Origin: Bifidobacterium catenulatum subsp. kashiwanohense JCM 15439 = DSM 21854
GTDB lineage: Bacteria; Actinomycetota; Actinomycetes; Actinomycetales; Bifidobacteriaceae
Length of the DNA stretch: 64,000 nucleotides
Reading direction: 5' to 3'
Assembly (NCBI RefSeq): GCF_001042615.1
Contig: NZ_AP012327.1
Coordinates: 558,001 to 622,000, forward strand
Each line of letters opens with the position of its first letter. The first letter of the stretch is position 1. The notes beneath the pieces were generated by a model. It was not told the DNA's origin and made no database searches. It worked only from the letters and a program-made list of their open reading frames with translations. Shown one piece after another: positions 1-8,169 of the stretch. The translations under genes and the position numbers were made by a program.

Positions 1-1
1 T

Positions 2-1108
2 GAGAAGAAGACTGGCGTCAAGGTTCAGATTCAGGCCATCCAGAACGAGGATTTCGAAGGCAAGCTGACTACCGCTATGCAGGATCCCGCCTCCGGCCCG
101 GATGTGTACATGACCCTTGGTGGTGCCAAGACCAAGGACATGGTTGATGCCGGCCAGGTAATGGATATTTCTGATAAGATTAGCGATACCGTCAAAAAGC
201 AAATGTCTTCCTCATTGGAATCCGTGTCTTATGACGGCAAGGTCTATGCCGTTCCGGTCACTGTCCAGCCTGGTGGCATCTGGTATTCCAAGGATTTGTT
301 CAAGCAGGCTGGCATCGATGCCGTGCCGACCACTTTCAGCGAGCTGAAGACCGATGTGCAGAAGCTTCGCAGCGCTGGCATCGAGCCAATCGCACTCGGC
401 GGCAAGGATGCTTGGCCGGTCGGTCACTGGTACTACTGGTTGTCCATGCGCGAATGCTCTCCGAAGGCCTACGCCAAGGGCATTAATGACAAGGACTTCT
501 CCGACTCCTGCTGGGTCAAAGCCGGAGATGATCTGAAGGATTTGTTGGATGCGAATGCTTTTAACGAAGGATTCCTCACTACGACGGCCCAGCAGGGCGC
601 CAGCTCGTCCGCAGGTCTGCTGGCCAATCATAAGGCTGCGATGGAGCTCATGGGCACATGGGAGCCTGGAGTTCTCAAGGACCTGACTCCGGATAAGAAG
701 CCAATGGCTGACCTTGGCTTCTTCGCCTTCCCGACCGTGGACGGAGGAAAAGGCGAGGAAGGTGCTTTGATGGGCGCTGTGACCGGTTTCGCTGTCAATC
801 CCGAGGCTCCGGACGCTGCTGTTGATTTCGTCAATTTCATGGCTGAGAAATCAAATCAGGAGAAATACGCCACTGCGTTCAGTACCATTCCGGCTTCCGC
901 CGAAGCTTACGATGCGGTTACCGATGAAAATCTTAAGGCTATCCTCGAAGCTATGAAAAAGTCTGATGGCATGCAGCTGTGGATGGATACCGCTCTCGGC
1001 GGAAATATTGGCAACGCTCTTAATTCCGGAGTGGTGAATCTGCTTTCCGGACAGGGGACTTCGGCTGACATCGTCAAGGCGATGAAGGACGCAGCGTCCA
1101 AGGGCTGA
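2..1108 (+). CDS. Sugar ABC transporter substrate-binding protein, 5' end missing
   Basis: The reading frame is open from base 2, so the window begins inside the gene; the signal peptide and first residues are missing. The visible 368 residues resemble family 1 extracellular solute-binding proteins: an N-lobe with a [15 protein letters not shown] segment, a WPVGHWYYW stretch likely to contact sugar, and a C-terminal region typical of lipid-anchored oligosaccharide binders. Two permeases and a GH43 xylosidase follow on the same strand, so a xylo-oligosaccharide ligand is likely, but that is inferred from context. No ATPase gene is present; bifidobacterial importers of this type usually share a common MsiK-type ATPase encoded elsewhere. 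Confidence 0.9.
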   Translation, partial: EKKTGVKVQIQAIQNEDFEGKLTTAMQDPASGPDVYMTLGGAKTKDMVDAGQVMDISDKISDTVKKQMSSSLESVSYDGKVYAVPVTVQPGGIWYSKDLFKQAGIDAVPTTFSELKTDVQKLRSAGIEPIALGGKDAWPVGHWYYWLSMRECSPKAYAKGINDKDFSDSCWVKAGDDLKDLLDANAFNEGFLTTTAQQGASSSAGLLANHKAAMELMGTWEPGVLKDLTPDKKPMADLGFFAFPTVDGGKGEEGALMGAVTGFAVNPEAPDAAVDFVNFMAEKSNQEKYATAFSTIPASAEAYDAVTDENLKAILEAMKKSDGMQLWMDTALGGNIGNALNSGVVNLLSGQGTSADIVKAMKDAASKG

Positions 1109-1134
1109 TAGTGAACATGGCTGGTTGACGGCCA

Positions 1135-1172
1135 AAGGAGGGTGGATAGACAGATCTTCATCTGCCCTCCTT
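1135..1172 (+). terminator. Intercistronic hairpin after the binding-protein gene
   Basis: Arms AAGGAGGG (1135-1142) and CCCTCCTT (1165-1172) pair perfectly and enclose a second small inverted repeat (CAGAT/ATCTG). There is no long T-run. Such hairpins between a binding-protein gene and its permeases usually stabilise the upstream mRNA or partly terminate transcription, giving more binding protein than permease. Confidence 0.55.
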
Positions 1173-1208
1173 CCTATTCGAGAAACGTATCTGGTAGTGG
1201 AGAAAACC

Positions 1209-2252
1209 ATGTCAAGTACAAGCAAAGACGCGGTGACGCTGCGCGCTAAGCGGTCCAAGAAACCGTCTGATGGCAAAATGCGTCGTAATGTTGAGATTTT
1301 CGTACTGTCCGCACCTGCGATTCTTCTGTTCGTCTGCTTTGTGATTCTGCCTATCGTCTTGGGTGCTTATTACGGCTTCTATCAGTGGAAGGGCTACGGA
1401 CTTCCCTCCAAGACAGGTAAATTCGTTGGTCTCCAGAACTACATCACAGCGCTTAAGGATCCCGCGTTCCAGGCGGCGATTCTGCATACCTTCGAGGTCG
1501 TGATCGGCTCGTTGGTTATCCAGGCTCCGCTTGCCATCCTGTTCGCATTGCTGCTGAACCAGAAGTTCAAGGGGCGTGGTCTCATCCGCACCCTCATCTT
1601 CGTGCCGTATGTCGTTTCCGAGGTCATCGTCGGCACAGGATGGAGCCTGTTGCTACAGAAGAAGGGCGCCATCAATGAGATTCTGGCCAACTTCGGCATC
1701 AATGGTCCCGATTGGCTGGCCGACCCGAAAATCGCTATTTGGACGCTGCTGTTGCTGATCAGCTGGAAATACGTCGGTTTCGCCGTAATTCTGATGCTCG
1801 CCGGCATGCAATCCATTCCCGATGAACTGTATGAAGCAGCCAAAGTGGATGGGGCGAGTTTCTGGCAGATGCAGAAAAGCATCACGTTGCCGTTGCTTGC
1901 TCCGACGTTGCGGATCTGGGTGTTCCTTTCCATGATTGGCTCTCTGCAGCTTTTCGATCTGGTCTATATCGTGTGGGGCAAGTATGTGTCGACCACCGCT
2001 GGTGTGTCCACCATGGCCACCTACATGGTGCGTGAAGGTCGTGGAGCCGGCAACTATGGCTATGGTTCCGCCGTTGCTCTGATCATCTTCGTGATCTCTT
2101 TGATCATCGCACTCGTCTATCAGAAGTTCGTGCTGAACCGTGACTTGGACGGTGCTGTTACTGAACAGAAAGAAGCCGAGAAGCGTGCCAGGAAGCGCGC
2201 AAAGGAAGTGCAGCATCGTGAGGTTGCTGCCCTGGCAAGTGAGGTGAAGTGA
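1209..2252 (+). CDS. Sugar ABC transporter permease (MalF-like)
   Basis: 347-residue integral membrane protein, one half of the channel of the importer that begins upstream. A basic N-terminal tail of about 30 residues is followed by TM1 (AILLFVCFVILPIVLG) and further membrane segments. The cytoplasmic EAA loop that docks to the ATPase is clear (ELYEAAKVDGASFWQM). A charged, Lys/Arg/Glu-rich tail of about 30 residues ends the protein. I chose ATG at 1209 because TGGAGA lies just upstream and the in-frame upstream codons run through the intercistronic hairpin. Its stop overlaps the start of the next permease. Substrate is inferred from the neighbouring xylosidase. Confidence 0.92.
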   Translation: MSSTSKDAVTLRAKRSKKPSDGKMRRNVEIFVLSAPAILLFVCFVILPIVLGAYYGFYQWKGYGLPSKTGKFVGLQNYITALKDPAFQAAILHTFEVVIGSLVIQAPLAILFALLLNQKFKGRGLIRTLIFVPYVVSEVIVGTGWSLLLQKKGAINEILANFGINGPDWLADPKIAIWTLLLLISWKYVGFAVILMLAGMQSIPDELYEAAKVDGASFWQMQKSITLPLLAPTLRIWVFLSMIGSLQLFDLVYIVWGKYVSTTAGVSTMATYMVREGRGAGNYGYGSAVALIIFVISLIIALVYQKFVLNRDLDGAVTEQKEAEKRARKRAKEVQHREVAALASEVK

Positions 2253-3145
2253 TGACTGCCGCAACAATCGCAGGACATTCCAACAAAAGCGAGTACAGCA
2301 AGAAGAATGGTTACCGTAAGTCATCCAAGACGCCATGGGGCAACCCAATCGTCTACTTCTTCTCCCTGGTGCTTGTGGCCATCTGTATCACTCCGGTGTT
2401 GTACATTATCTTCGGCGGTTTCCGTACCAATTCGCAGATCACCAACCATCCGTCCGGGATGCCGAACCCATGGGTCCCCGACAACTACAAGACGGTCGTC
2501 GAAAGTGATATTTTCTGGACGGAACTGAAGAATTCTACCATCGTGGGTATCGCCACCATGGTAGGCGTCGTGGTGCTTAGCATCATGGTGAGCTTTGTCA
2601 TCGCCCGATACAAATTCCGCTATGCGCCGCTTATGTACGCGTTGTTCTCTGCTGGTCTCATGTTCCCGATGACCGTTGGCATTACACCTTTGTATCTGCT
2701 GATTCGTAATCTGGGTCTGGCCAACTCCCTGTGGGGTCTGATCCTTCCGCAAATTGCCTTCGGACTTCCTCAGACCATCATCATCTTGGTGCCGTTCCTA
2801 CAGTCGATTCCTAATGAGCTTGAGGAGGCCTGTCTTCTCGATGGATGCTCCCGCCTTGGCTTCTTCTGGCGCATGGTCATTCCGCTGTCCATGCCTGGCG
2901 TGGCCACCACTGGAATCCTTACCTTCGTGGGAAGCTGGAATGCCTACATGCTGCCGCTGTTCGTGCTCAGTGATGCCAACAAGTACACATTGCCACTTGG
3001 CGTACAGATGTTCAGCTCCGAACACTCCGTTGACACTGCACAGGTGTTGGCCTTCACCTCTCTGGCTATGATTCCGGCCCTGATCTGTTTCACCATCTTC
3101 CAGAAGAAGATCGTCGGCGGCCTGACAGGTGCGGTCAAGGGCTGA
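2252..3145 (+). CDS. Sugar ABC transporter permease (MalG-like)
   Basis: 297-residue second permease of the pair. About 30 hydrophilic residues precede TM1 (PIVYFFSLVLVAICITPVLY); the EAA loop reads NELEEACLLDGCSRLGFFW. ATG at 2252 overlaps the TGA of the first permease (ATGA junction), with GAGGTGAAG as ribosome site, so translational coupling is likely; an in-frame GTG at 2249 is an alternative start. The gene ends in the usual VGGLTGAVKG tail of MalG-type permeases. Together with the first permease it would form the heterodimeric channel for xylo-oligosaccharide uptake. Confidence 0.92.
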   Translation: MTAATIAGHSNKSEYSKKNGYRKSSKTPWGNPIVYFFSLVLVAICITPVLYIIFGGFRTNSQITNHPSGMPNPWVPDNYKTVVESDIFWTELKNSTIVGIATMVGVVVLSIMVSFVIARYKFRYAPLMYALFSAGLMFPMTVGITPLYLLIRNLGLANSLWGLILPQIAFGLPQTIIILVPFLQSIPNELEEACLLDGCSRLGFFWRMVIPLSMPGVATTGILTFVGSWNAYMLPLFVLSDANKYTLPLGVQMFSSEHSVDTAQVLAFTSLAMIPALICFTIFQKKIVGGLTGAVKG

Positions 3146-3163
3146 CGGAATGTGACAACCCAC

Positions 3164-3195
3164 GCCCGGAAGATGTTCCTTTCCGTCTCCCGGGC
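3164..3195 (+). terminator. Hairpin between permease and GH43 genes
   Basis: GCCCGG (3164-3169) pairs with CCGGGC (3190-3195), with weaker internal pairing. There is no T-run, so it is more likely a processing or partial-termination hairpin than a strong terminator. Confidence 0.4.
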
Positions 3196-3221
3196 TTCAT
3201 CTCTTATGCAAGAGGTACATT

Positions 3222-4853
3222 ATGAAGATTTCCAACCCGGTGCTCACCGGTTTTCATGCCGATCCTTCAATGATTCGCGTCGGTGACACTTATTACATTG
3301 CCAATTCCACTTTCGAATGGTTTCCAGGCGTTCGCCTGCATGAGTCCAAGGACCTGGTGCATTGGAACATTCTTCCAAGCCCGTTGAGCCGGTGCAGCCA
3401 GCTTGATATGAGAGGAAACCCCTCTTCGGGAGGCATCTGGGCTCCTGACCTAAGCTATGCGGATGGCAGATTCTGGTTGATCTACACTGATGTCAAGGTG
3501 GTCAATGGTGCATTCAAGGATTGCACTAATTATTTGGTCACCGCCGAGGACATCCACGGGCCATGGAGCGAGCCGATTCGCATCAACGGGGTCGGTTTTG
3601 ACGCCAGCCTGTTCCATGACGATGACGGCCGCAAATACTTGGTGCAGCAGACATGGGATTTCCGTGAATACCACCACCAGTTCGACGGTATCACATTGAC
3701 GGAATTCGACGTCGACACCATGAAGCTCAAGCCAGAAACGGCCCGCACCATCTGGGATGGCACCTCGGTGAAGATTACCGAAGGTCCCCACCTATACAAG
3801 AAGGATGGTTGGTACTACCTGTTTGCCGCAGAAGGCGGCACAGTGTATGAACATCAGGAATCTGTGGCGCGTTCTCGTACCCTTGACGAATACTCTTTCG
3901 AAGTTATGCCGAATGGCCCGTTCATCGGTAACTTCGACACTCCTGACACCTATTTGCAGAAGCAGGGCCATGGAGCGTTGGTGGACACCCCGTCCGGCGA
4001 GTGGTATTACGCCTCCCTATGCGGTCGTCCGTGGCGTCATGATACCGAACCGGCCCATGGCACCCGCGGATGGTGCACACTCGGACGCGAGACCTCCATC
4101 CAGAAAGTCGAATGGGATGAGGACGGTTGGCCGCGCGTGGTCGGAGGTCACGGCGGACAGCGTTACGTTGATGCTCCGAAAGATGCCATCGAGACTTTGG
4201 CCCCAACGACGCGTGACGAACATGATGAGTTCGATTCTGGCGAGCTCGGTCCGAATTGGAACACTCTACGCGTCCCGTTCACCGCCGCCATGGGCACGGT
4301 GGGTGGTGGCAAACTGGCATTGCGTGGTCAGGGCTCGCTGTGCAACCTGTTTGACTTGTCTCTTGTGGCTCGTCGCTGGCAGGCATTTGATTTCGACGCT
4401 GAAACCAAGGTGCGTTTCGATCCGAAGAATTACATGCAGATGGCAGGCCTGACCAACTATTACGACGACCTATGCTGGTCGTGGGCGTTTGTCACTTGGG
4501 ATGAGAAACGACATGCAAGGGTCATCGAAGTGGCTCAGAACGATTTCAACCAATATACGTCGTTCCTCAAGGATGACGCCATCGTAGTGCCCGAAGAGGC
4601 TGAGGCGGTATGGCTGCGCACCAAGGTCCGCACGGAATACTATTCCTACGAATATTCCTTTGACGGAGAACATTTCACCGAGATTCCGGTCAGGCTCGAT
4701 GCGAAGATCCTGTCCGACGATTACGTGAACCAACGTTACGGCGGCTTCTTCACCGGCGCGTTCGTGGGACTTGCCTGCGTCGATCTGTCCGGCTACGACG
4801 CGCAGGCCGAATTCGACTACTTCGACTATCGGGAGCTTTCCGATAACCAGTAG
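3222..4853 (+). CDS. GH43 beta-xylosidase (subfamily 11-like)
   Basis: 543-residue glycosidase without a signal peptide, so it should act in the cytoplasm on imported xylo-oligosaccharides and release xylose. The five-bladed propeller catalytic part covers roughly residues 1-320, and a C-terminal beta-sandwich (about 330-540) follows, the layout of XynB/SXA-type beta-xylosidases. The three GH43 acids are visible at the expected spacing: Asp14 (HADPS), Asp127 (GFDASLF) and Glu187 (TEGPHLY). The ribosome site is AAGAGG before ATG 3222. The gene follows the sugar permeases and precedes esterase genes. An arabinofuranosidase side activity is possible. Confidence 0.93.
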   Translation: MKISNPVLTGFHADPSMIRVGDTYYIANSTFEWFPGVRLHESKDLVHWNILPSPLSRCSQLDMRGNPSSGGIWAPDLSYADGRFWLIYTDVKVVNGAFKDCTNYLVTAEDIHGPWSEPIRINGVGFDASLFHDDDGRKYLVQQTWDFREYHHQFDGITLTEFDVDTMKLKPETARTIWDGTSVKITEGPHLYKKDGWYYLFAAEGGTVYEHQESVARSRTLDEYSFEVMPNGPFIGNFDTPDTYLQKQGHGALVDTPSGEWYYASLCGRPWRHDTEPAHGTRGWCTLGRETSIQKVEWDEDGWPRVVGGHGGQRYVDAPKDAIETLAPTTRDEHDEFDSGELGPNWNTLRVPFTAAMGTVGGGKLALRGQGSLCNLFDLSLVARRWQAFDFDAETKVRFDPKNYMQMAGLTNYYDDLCWSWAFVTWDEKRHARVIEVAQNDFNQYTSFLKDDAIVVPEEAEAVWLRTKVRTEYYSYEYSFDGEHFTEIPVRLDAKILSDDYVNQRYGGFFTGAFVGLACVDLSGYDAQAEFDYFDYRELSDNQ

Positions 4854-4857
4854 ACAG

Positions 4858-4894
4858 TGCCGGCTGGCGACAGAGCGTCCGCCGTCAGCCGGCA
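4858..4894 (+). terminator. Hairpin downstream of GH43 gene
   Basis: TGCCGGCTG (4858-4866) pairs with CAGCCGGCA (4886-4894), a perfect 9-bp stem immediately after the xylosidase stop. There is no T-run, so termination may be partial. Confidence 0.5.
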
Positions 4895-4939
4895 TACTCG
4901 ACGGGATTGAATTCTATGGGCAATGAGGAGCGGACGAGC

Positions 4940-6381
4940 ATGGTTTTGCAATTGCCGAAACTGCTTGACGACGGTTGCGTGCTGCAGGCCGGTGCAACCA
5001 TACATATCTGGGGCGCCGGCGACCCTGGACGCGGCGTGCTGGTACGCCTCGATGGCAAGGACCGGACTACGCGGGTAGGGGACGACGGCTCATGGAGCGT
5101 GCCGTACGGTCCGATCAAAGCAGGCGGACCGTACGATTTGACGGTGCGTTATGAGGACGGAACCGAATGCATCTCGCGCCAATGCTATGCGGGAGAAGTG
5201 TTCCTGTGCTCGGGACAGTCGAACATGGAACTGCCCATGGCTTGGGTGCGTGCGGACTATCCGCTGGAGTGGGATCGTGAGCCTGACCCATTGCTGCGGC
5301 AATACAAAGCGATTCCCGATTGTGACTTCAACGGTCCCCGCAACGATCATGACCATGCGTTCTGGCAGGGGTGCGATGCGGAAACCCTTGGAGATTTCTC
5401 CGCGCTCGCCTATTTCTTCGGACGCAGAATCCGTCAGTGGCTGAATGCGCCCGTCGGCCTGTTGAACGTTTCATTGGGCGGATCGCCGATTGAATCCTGG
5501 ATGGATGCCGACGCATTGCGGGCGTTCCCCGAAGCGCTCGCTGACCTTGAGCCGTATCTTGGCGATGGCGTGGCGTCGAAGCTGACCGCGATTGCCCATT
5601 CGAGGATTTCGTCAGATGGAAGCCGACCGGCCTGTACAATGCCATGCTCGCCCCGTGCTTTCCATATGCGGTGCGGGCCGTGCTGTGGTATCAGGGCGAA
5701 TCGAATACCGGCGATCGCGCCATGCGATATGGTGACGAGCTGAAGGCCATGATTCAATTGTGGCGCGTCAAATGGCATCAGCCGGATATGCCGTTTCTGA
5801 TCGTCCAGCTTCCAAAATTCGACATCGACGCCATTGAGGATGGAGGCTGGCCGCTCGTCCGCGAACAGGAGTGGAACGTCGCGAACGAACTTGAAAACGT
5901 TGCGACGGTGGTGACGCTTGACGCCGGCGAGGGCAACGATCTACATCCGTATGACAAGAAGCTCGTCGCGGATCGCGTGTTCAATGCCGCGATGGATTTG
6001 GTATACGGTCGCCAGGCTCAGCCTCAACCGGCCGTGGAAACCATCGAGGTCTGCGGAGATCTGTTGCGGATGCACTGTGTGTGGCGGAGTCGCTCGGACG
6101 AGCAGATCCGATCGGAGAGCCGCCGGCTGATGACGTTGGATGGTGACGCTCCCCAGGAAATCGAATTTCTATGGCGTGACTGCGCCACATTCGCGCGGGC
6201 CGAGGCATGGCTGGACGGCTGTGATATCGTGGCGCGCATGACGGCGCGCAGGCCAGATGAGGTGCGGTACGCGTGGAGCAACAATCCGGAATCCGGGCTC
6301 ATCTGCGACGGCGACGGCATGCTGATTCCGCCGTTCCGCCTGACATTGCCCACGGACGATGATAAGGGGATTCATGCGTAG
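4940..6381 (+). pseudogene. Sialate/xylan O-acetylesterase-like SGNH hydrolase, frameshifted
   Basis: Two overlapping frames together encode one acetylesterase of about 480 residues. The first frame (start ATG 4940 with GAGGAG upstream) has the N-terminal beta-domain and the catalytic serine block FLCSGQSNMELPM, then continues to about 5580. From about 5580 the homology moves to another frame (FVRWKPTGLYNAM, VLWYQGESNT) and ends with the Asp-His block GEGNDLHPYDKK at about 5930-5960. All catalytic elements are present, but a -1 change near 5560-5600 splits them; a single-base deletion would explain it. The original role was probably removal of acetyl groups from xylo-oligosaccharides. A sequencing or assembly error is the main alternative. 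Confidence 0.8.
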
Positions 6382-6663
6382 GCAGGTCGCGCTTCGACAA
6401 GGACTCGTCGATGGATTCTCCGATACGGACTCTGTAATTACCGTGTTTCGTGGCATCCCCTATGCCAAGCCTTCCCGTTGGCGCATTACGATTTGTCTCG
6501 TGTCATGATTCGGTATTGGACGAATTTCGCGGCGACGGGCGATCCGAACGGTTCCGGATTGCCCGAATGTCCGGCATGCGGATCCAATGGCCAACGATAC
6601 ATGCTGCTCGGCGGATGCCACGATACATCGGATAGTATGTCGTATGCCAGGTCAAGTAGATGA
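6374..6663 (+). pseudogene. Type-B carboxylesterase remnant with internal deletion
   Basis: Only the two ends of a carboxylesterase remain. The 5' end starts at ATG 6374, overlapping the esterase stop, and encodes QGLVDGFSDTDS and VFRGIPYAKP, the usual N-terminus of alpha/beta-hydrolase type-B esterases. From about 6478 another frame gives SRVMIRYWTNFAATGDPNG and a SNGQRYMLLGG segment, the usual C-terminus. Family members are about 450-550 residues, so roughly 400 residues, including the whole catalytic core, are missing, with the joint at about 6470-6480. It cannot be functional. The 5' overlap with the esterase suggests the two were once translationally coupled. Confidence 0.8.
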
Positions 6664-6675
6664 ATATAGTATAGT

Positions 6676-6687
6676 GTGAGCGCTCAC
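6676..6687. promoter_or_regulatory. LacI-family operator-like palindrome
   Basis: GTGAGCGCTCAC is a perfect 12-base palindrome with the central GCGC-type core of LacI/GalR-family operators. TATAGT-like elements flank it (6666-6675), so a bound repressor would cover the promoter of the acetyltransferase gene starting at 6724. No LacI-family gene is in the window, so the regulator must lie elsewhere. Confidence 0.6.
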
Positions 6688-6723
6688 TATAGCGTGGTGA
6701 AAATCGTGACGAAGGAGACGGGC

Positions 6724-7353
6724 ATGACGAAGGAGACGGAGACGCTGATCGCGTCCGACGAGGATCTGACTAGGCTGTTCGCCGGCAAGCCGACGCAATA
6801 CCGCAAATCGAAGTCGCTGCCGAAGTTTACTGGCGAGGCCATGCGTACCTGCGCCACGATCAACCGCATCTTCTTCGATAATCCTGACGAGGCCTACCGC
6901 CTGTTCCACGAGCTCGTTCCCGACGTGGGGGAGGGCGTACAATTCACGCCGCCATTCAATGTGGATTATGGCATCGGCCTGACCATTGGCCGCGGCACGT
7001 TCTTGAACAAGGATTTCATGGTGTGCGGCGGCGGATATGTAACGCTTGGCGAGAATTGCCTGATCGGCCCGCGTTGTACCATTGCCACGCCGAATCATGC
7101 CTTGGATGCGGCAACGCGACTGGCTGGCTGGGAACATGCTTTGCCGGTGACGATTGGTGACAACGTGTGGTTTGGTGCGAACGTTACGGTCACGCCTGGC
7201 GTCACGATTGGCTCGAATTCCATTATCGGCGCGGGTTCTGTGGTTACGCGAGACATTCCCGCCAATTCAATCGCAGTCGGCAATCCGGCGCATGTAATCC
7301 GCGAGATTCCCGAACGCGATCCTGCCTTCGCCGATGTCGAGGGCATCATCTGA
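6724..7353 (+). CDS. Sugar O-acetyltransferase (maltose/galactoside acetyltransferase family)
   Basis: 209-residue protein of the left-handed beta-helix (hexapeptide repeat) family, which transfers acetyl from acetyl-CoA to a sugar hydroxyl. An N-terminal helical Mac-type region (about 1-60) is followed by hexapeptide coils (VTLGENCLIGPRCTI, VTIGDNVWFGANVTV, VTIGSNSIIGAGSVV). The catalytic histidine is in ATPNHALD. I placed the start at ATG 6724 because AAGGAG stands at 6712-6717; an upstream in-frame GTG at 6676 lies inside the operator palindrome and is rejected. It is intact, unlike the two esterase genes before it. Likely a detoxifying acetylation of non-metabolised sugars; the substrate is unknown. 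Confidence 0.88.
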   Translation: MTKETETLIASDEDLTRLFAGKPTQYRKSKSLPKFTGEAMRTCATINRIFFDNPDEAYRLFHELVPDVGEGVQFTPPFNVDYGIGLTIGRGTFLNKDFMVCGGGYVTLGENCLIGPRCTIATPNHALDAATRLAGWEHALPVTIGDNVWFGANVTVTPGVTIGSNSIIGAGSVVTRDIPANSIAVGNPAHVIREIPERDPAFADVEGII

Positions 7354-7516
7354 CGTTACGCTTCAACGCATTCGTTACGGAATTAAATCTTGATCTCCAT
7401 TGGCGTGTCGTGAAGAATCAGAAGCTTACGTATAGTATTTCTTTCGATTCTTTCTATATCTAAGATTGATGTAGAAAGATTTGAAAGAAATGCTCTTTTT
7501 AGATATGCGCTTAGTA

Positions 7517-7534
7517 AGTTAAATGAATGCACTA
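7517..7534. promoter_or_regulatory. Second copy of the xylB/xylR intergenic motif
   Basis: AGTTAAATGAATGCACTA matches AGTTAGATGAATGAACTA (9757-9774) at 16 of 18 positions. The latter sits in the xylB-xylR divergent promoter. This copy overlaps the first codon of a gene remnant rather than a working promoter, suggesting a leftover operator of a lost xylose-regulated gene. Inference only. Confidence 0.4.
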
Positions 7535-8058
7535 ATTTTCGTTACAACGCCGCCGTCAAGAAAGGCGATGACGACGAATACTCAGATTCCAGTAGCTCAA
7601 GAGAAAGCTGATGCAGCTAATGATACTGCGGCTGCGGATGCTGATGATCTGAATGTGTCCATGAATCGTGGCGAGCGTCTGAAGGCCATCGAACAACGCA
7701 TCGCCAAACTCAAGTCTGATGCCGATACTAAAGCTGCAGCTGCGTTGTCTGCCGCGTCGGACGCGCAGGATGTTAGAGATTCCTTGGACGCATTGCGTGT
7801 GCAAGGCGAGAATCGTCGTGCGGAATTGGAAAGCAAACAGGATCAGCTGCAATCCGATGCAGTGAAACAGGCCGTGCAAACGGTGCTTCTTCAATCAAAA
7901 ATCGATGATGCCAACAGACAGTACGCACAGCAACAGGCGGATGCGGCTGGCAGCGCCAATCCCGGTCAGTCCGCATTCCGGGAATGAATTGGGGAGGCCC
8001 GTTTCTGATGCACTCGAGAGTGTTGGTGAATAGGGGCCAGTACTGGTTTGTGCACTGA
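7523..8058 (+). pseudogene. Truncated paralogue of the secreted CHAP-domain hydrolase
   Basis: An open frame (7523-7987, 154 codons) encodes a coiled-coil segment clearly homologous to the middle of the intact CHAP protein at 38985-40385: SMNRGERLKAIEQRIAKLK here against SMNRSERLAAIEKQIANLK there, then RRAELES and TVLLQS blocks in the same order. The signal peptide and first coiled coil are absent. In another frame, 7984-8058 encodes MNWGGPFL...GQYWFVH-stop, which aligns with the last 25 residues of the intact protein (MNASGGPY...SQFWYVH-stop). The linker and almost all of the CHAP catalytic domain have been deleted, joining the two parts out of frame. The product, if made, would have no export signal or catalytic site. 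Confidence 0.8.
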
Positions 8059-8089
8059 ATAGTGTTTCTGAGGATTGTGATTTTGATGC

Positions 8090-8130
8090 AAATGGGTGCC
8101 GTCACGGTTTGGCTGTGACGGCACCCATTT
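8090..8130. terminator. Bidirectional terminator between CHAP remnant and xylB
   Basis: AAATGGGTGCCGTCAC (8090-8105) pairs perfectly with GTGACGGCACCCATTT (8115-8130) around a 9-base loop, followed by TTTTT on the plus strand. It lies just past the 3' end of xylB (minus strand) and after the remnant, so it can serve both directions. Confidence 0.8.
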
Positions 8131-8169
8131 TTCGTGTTGGATCATGCCGGATTCACGATGGCTGATTGA

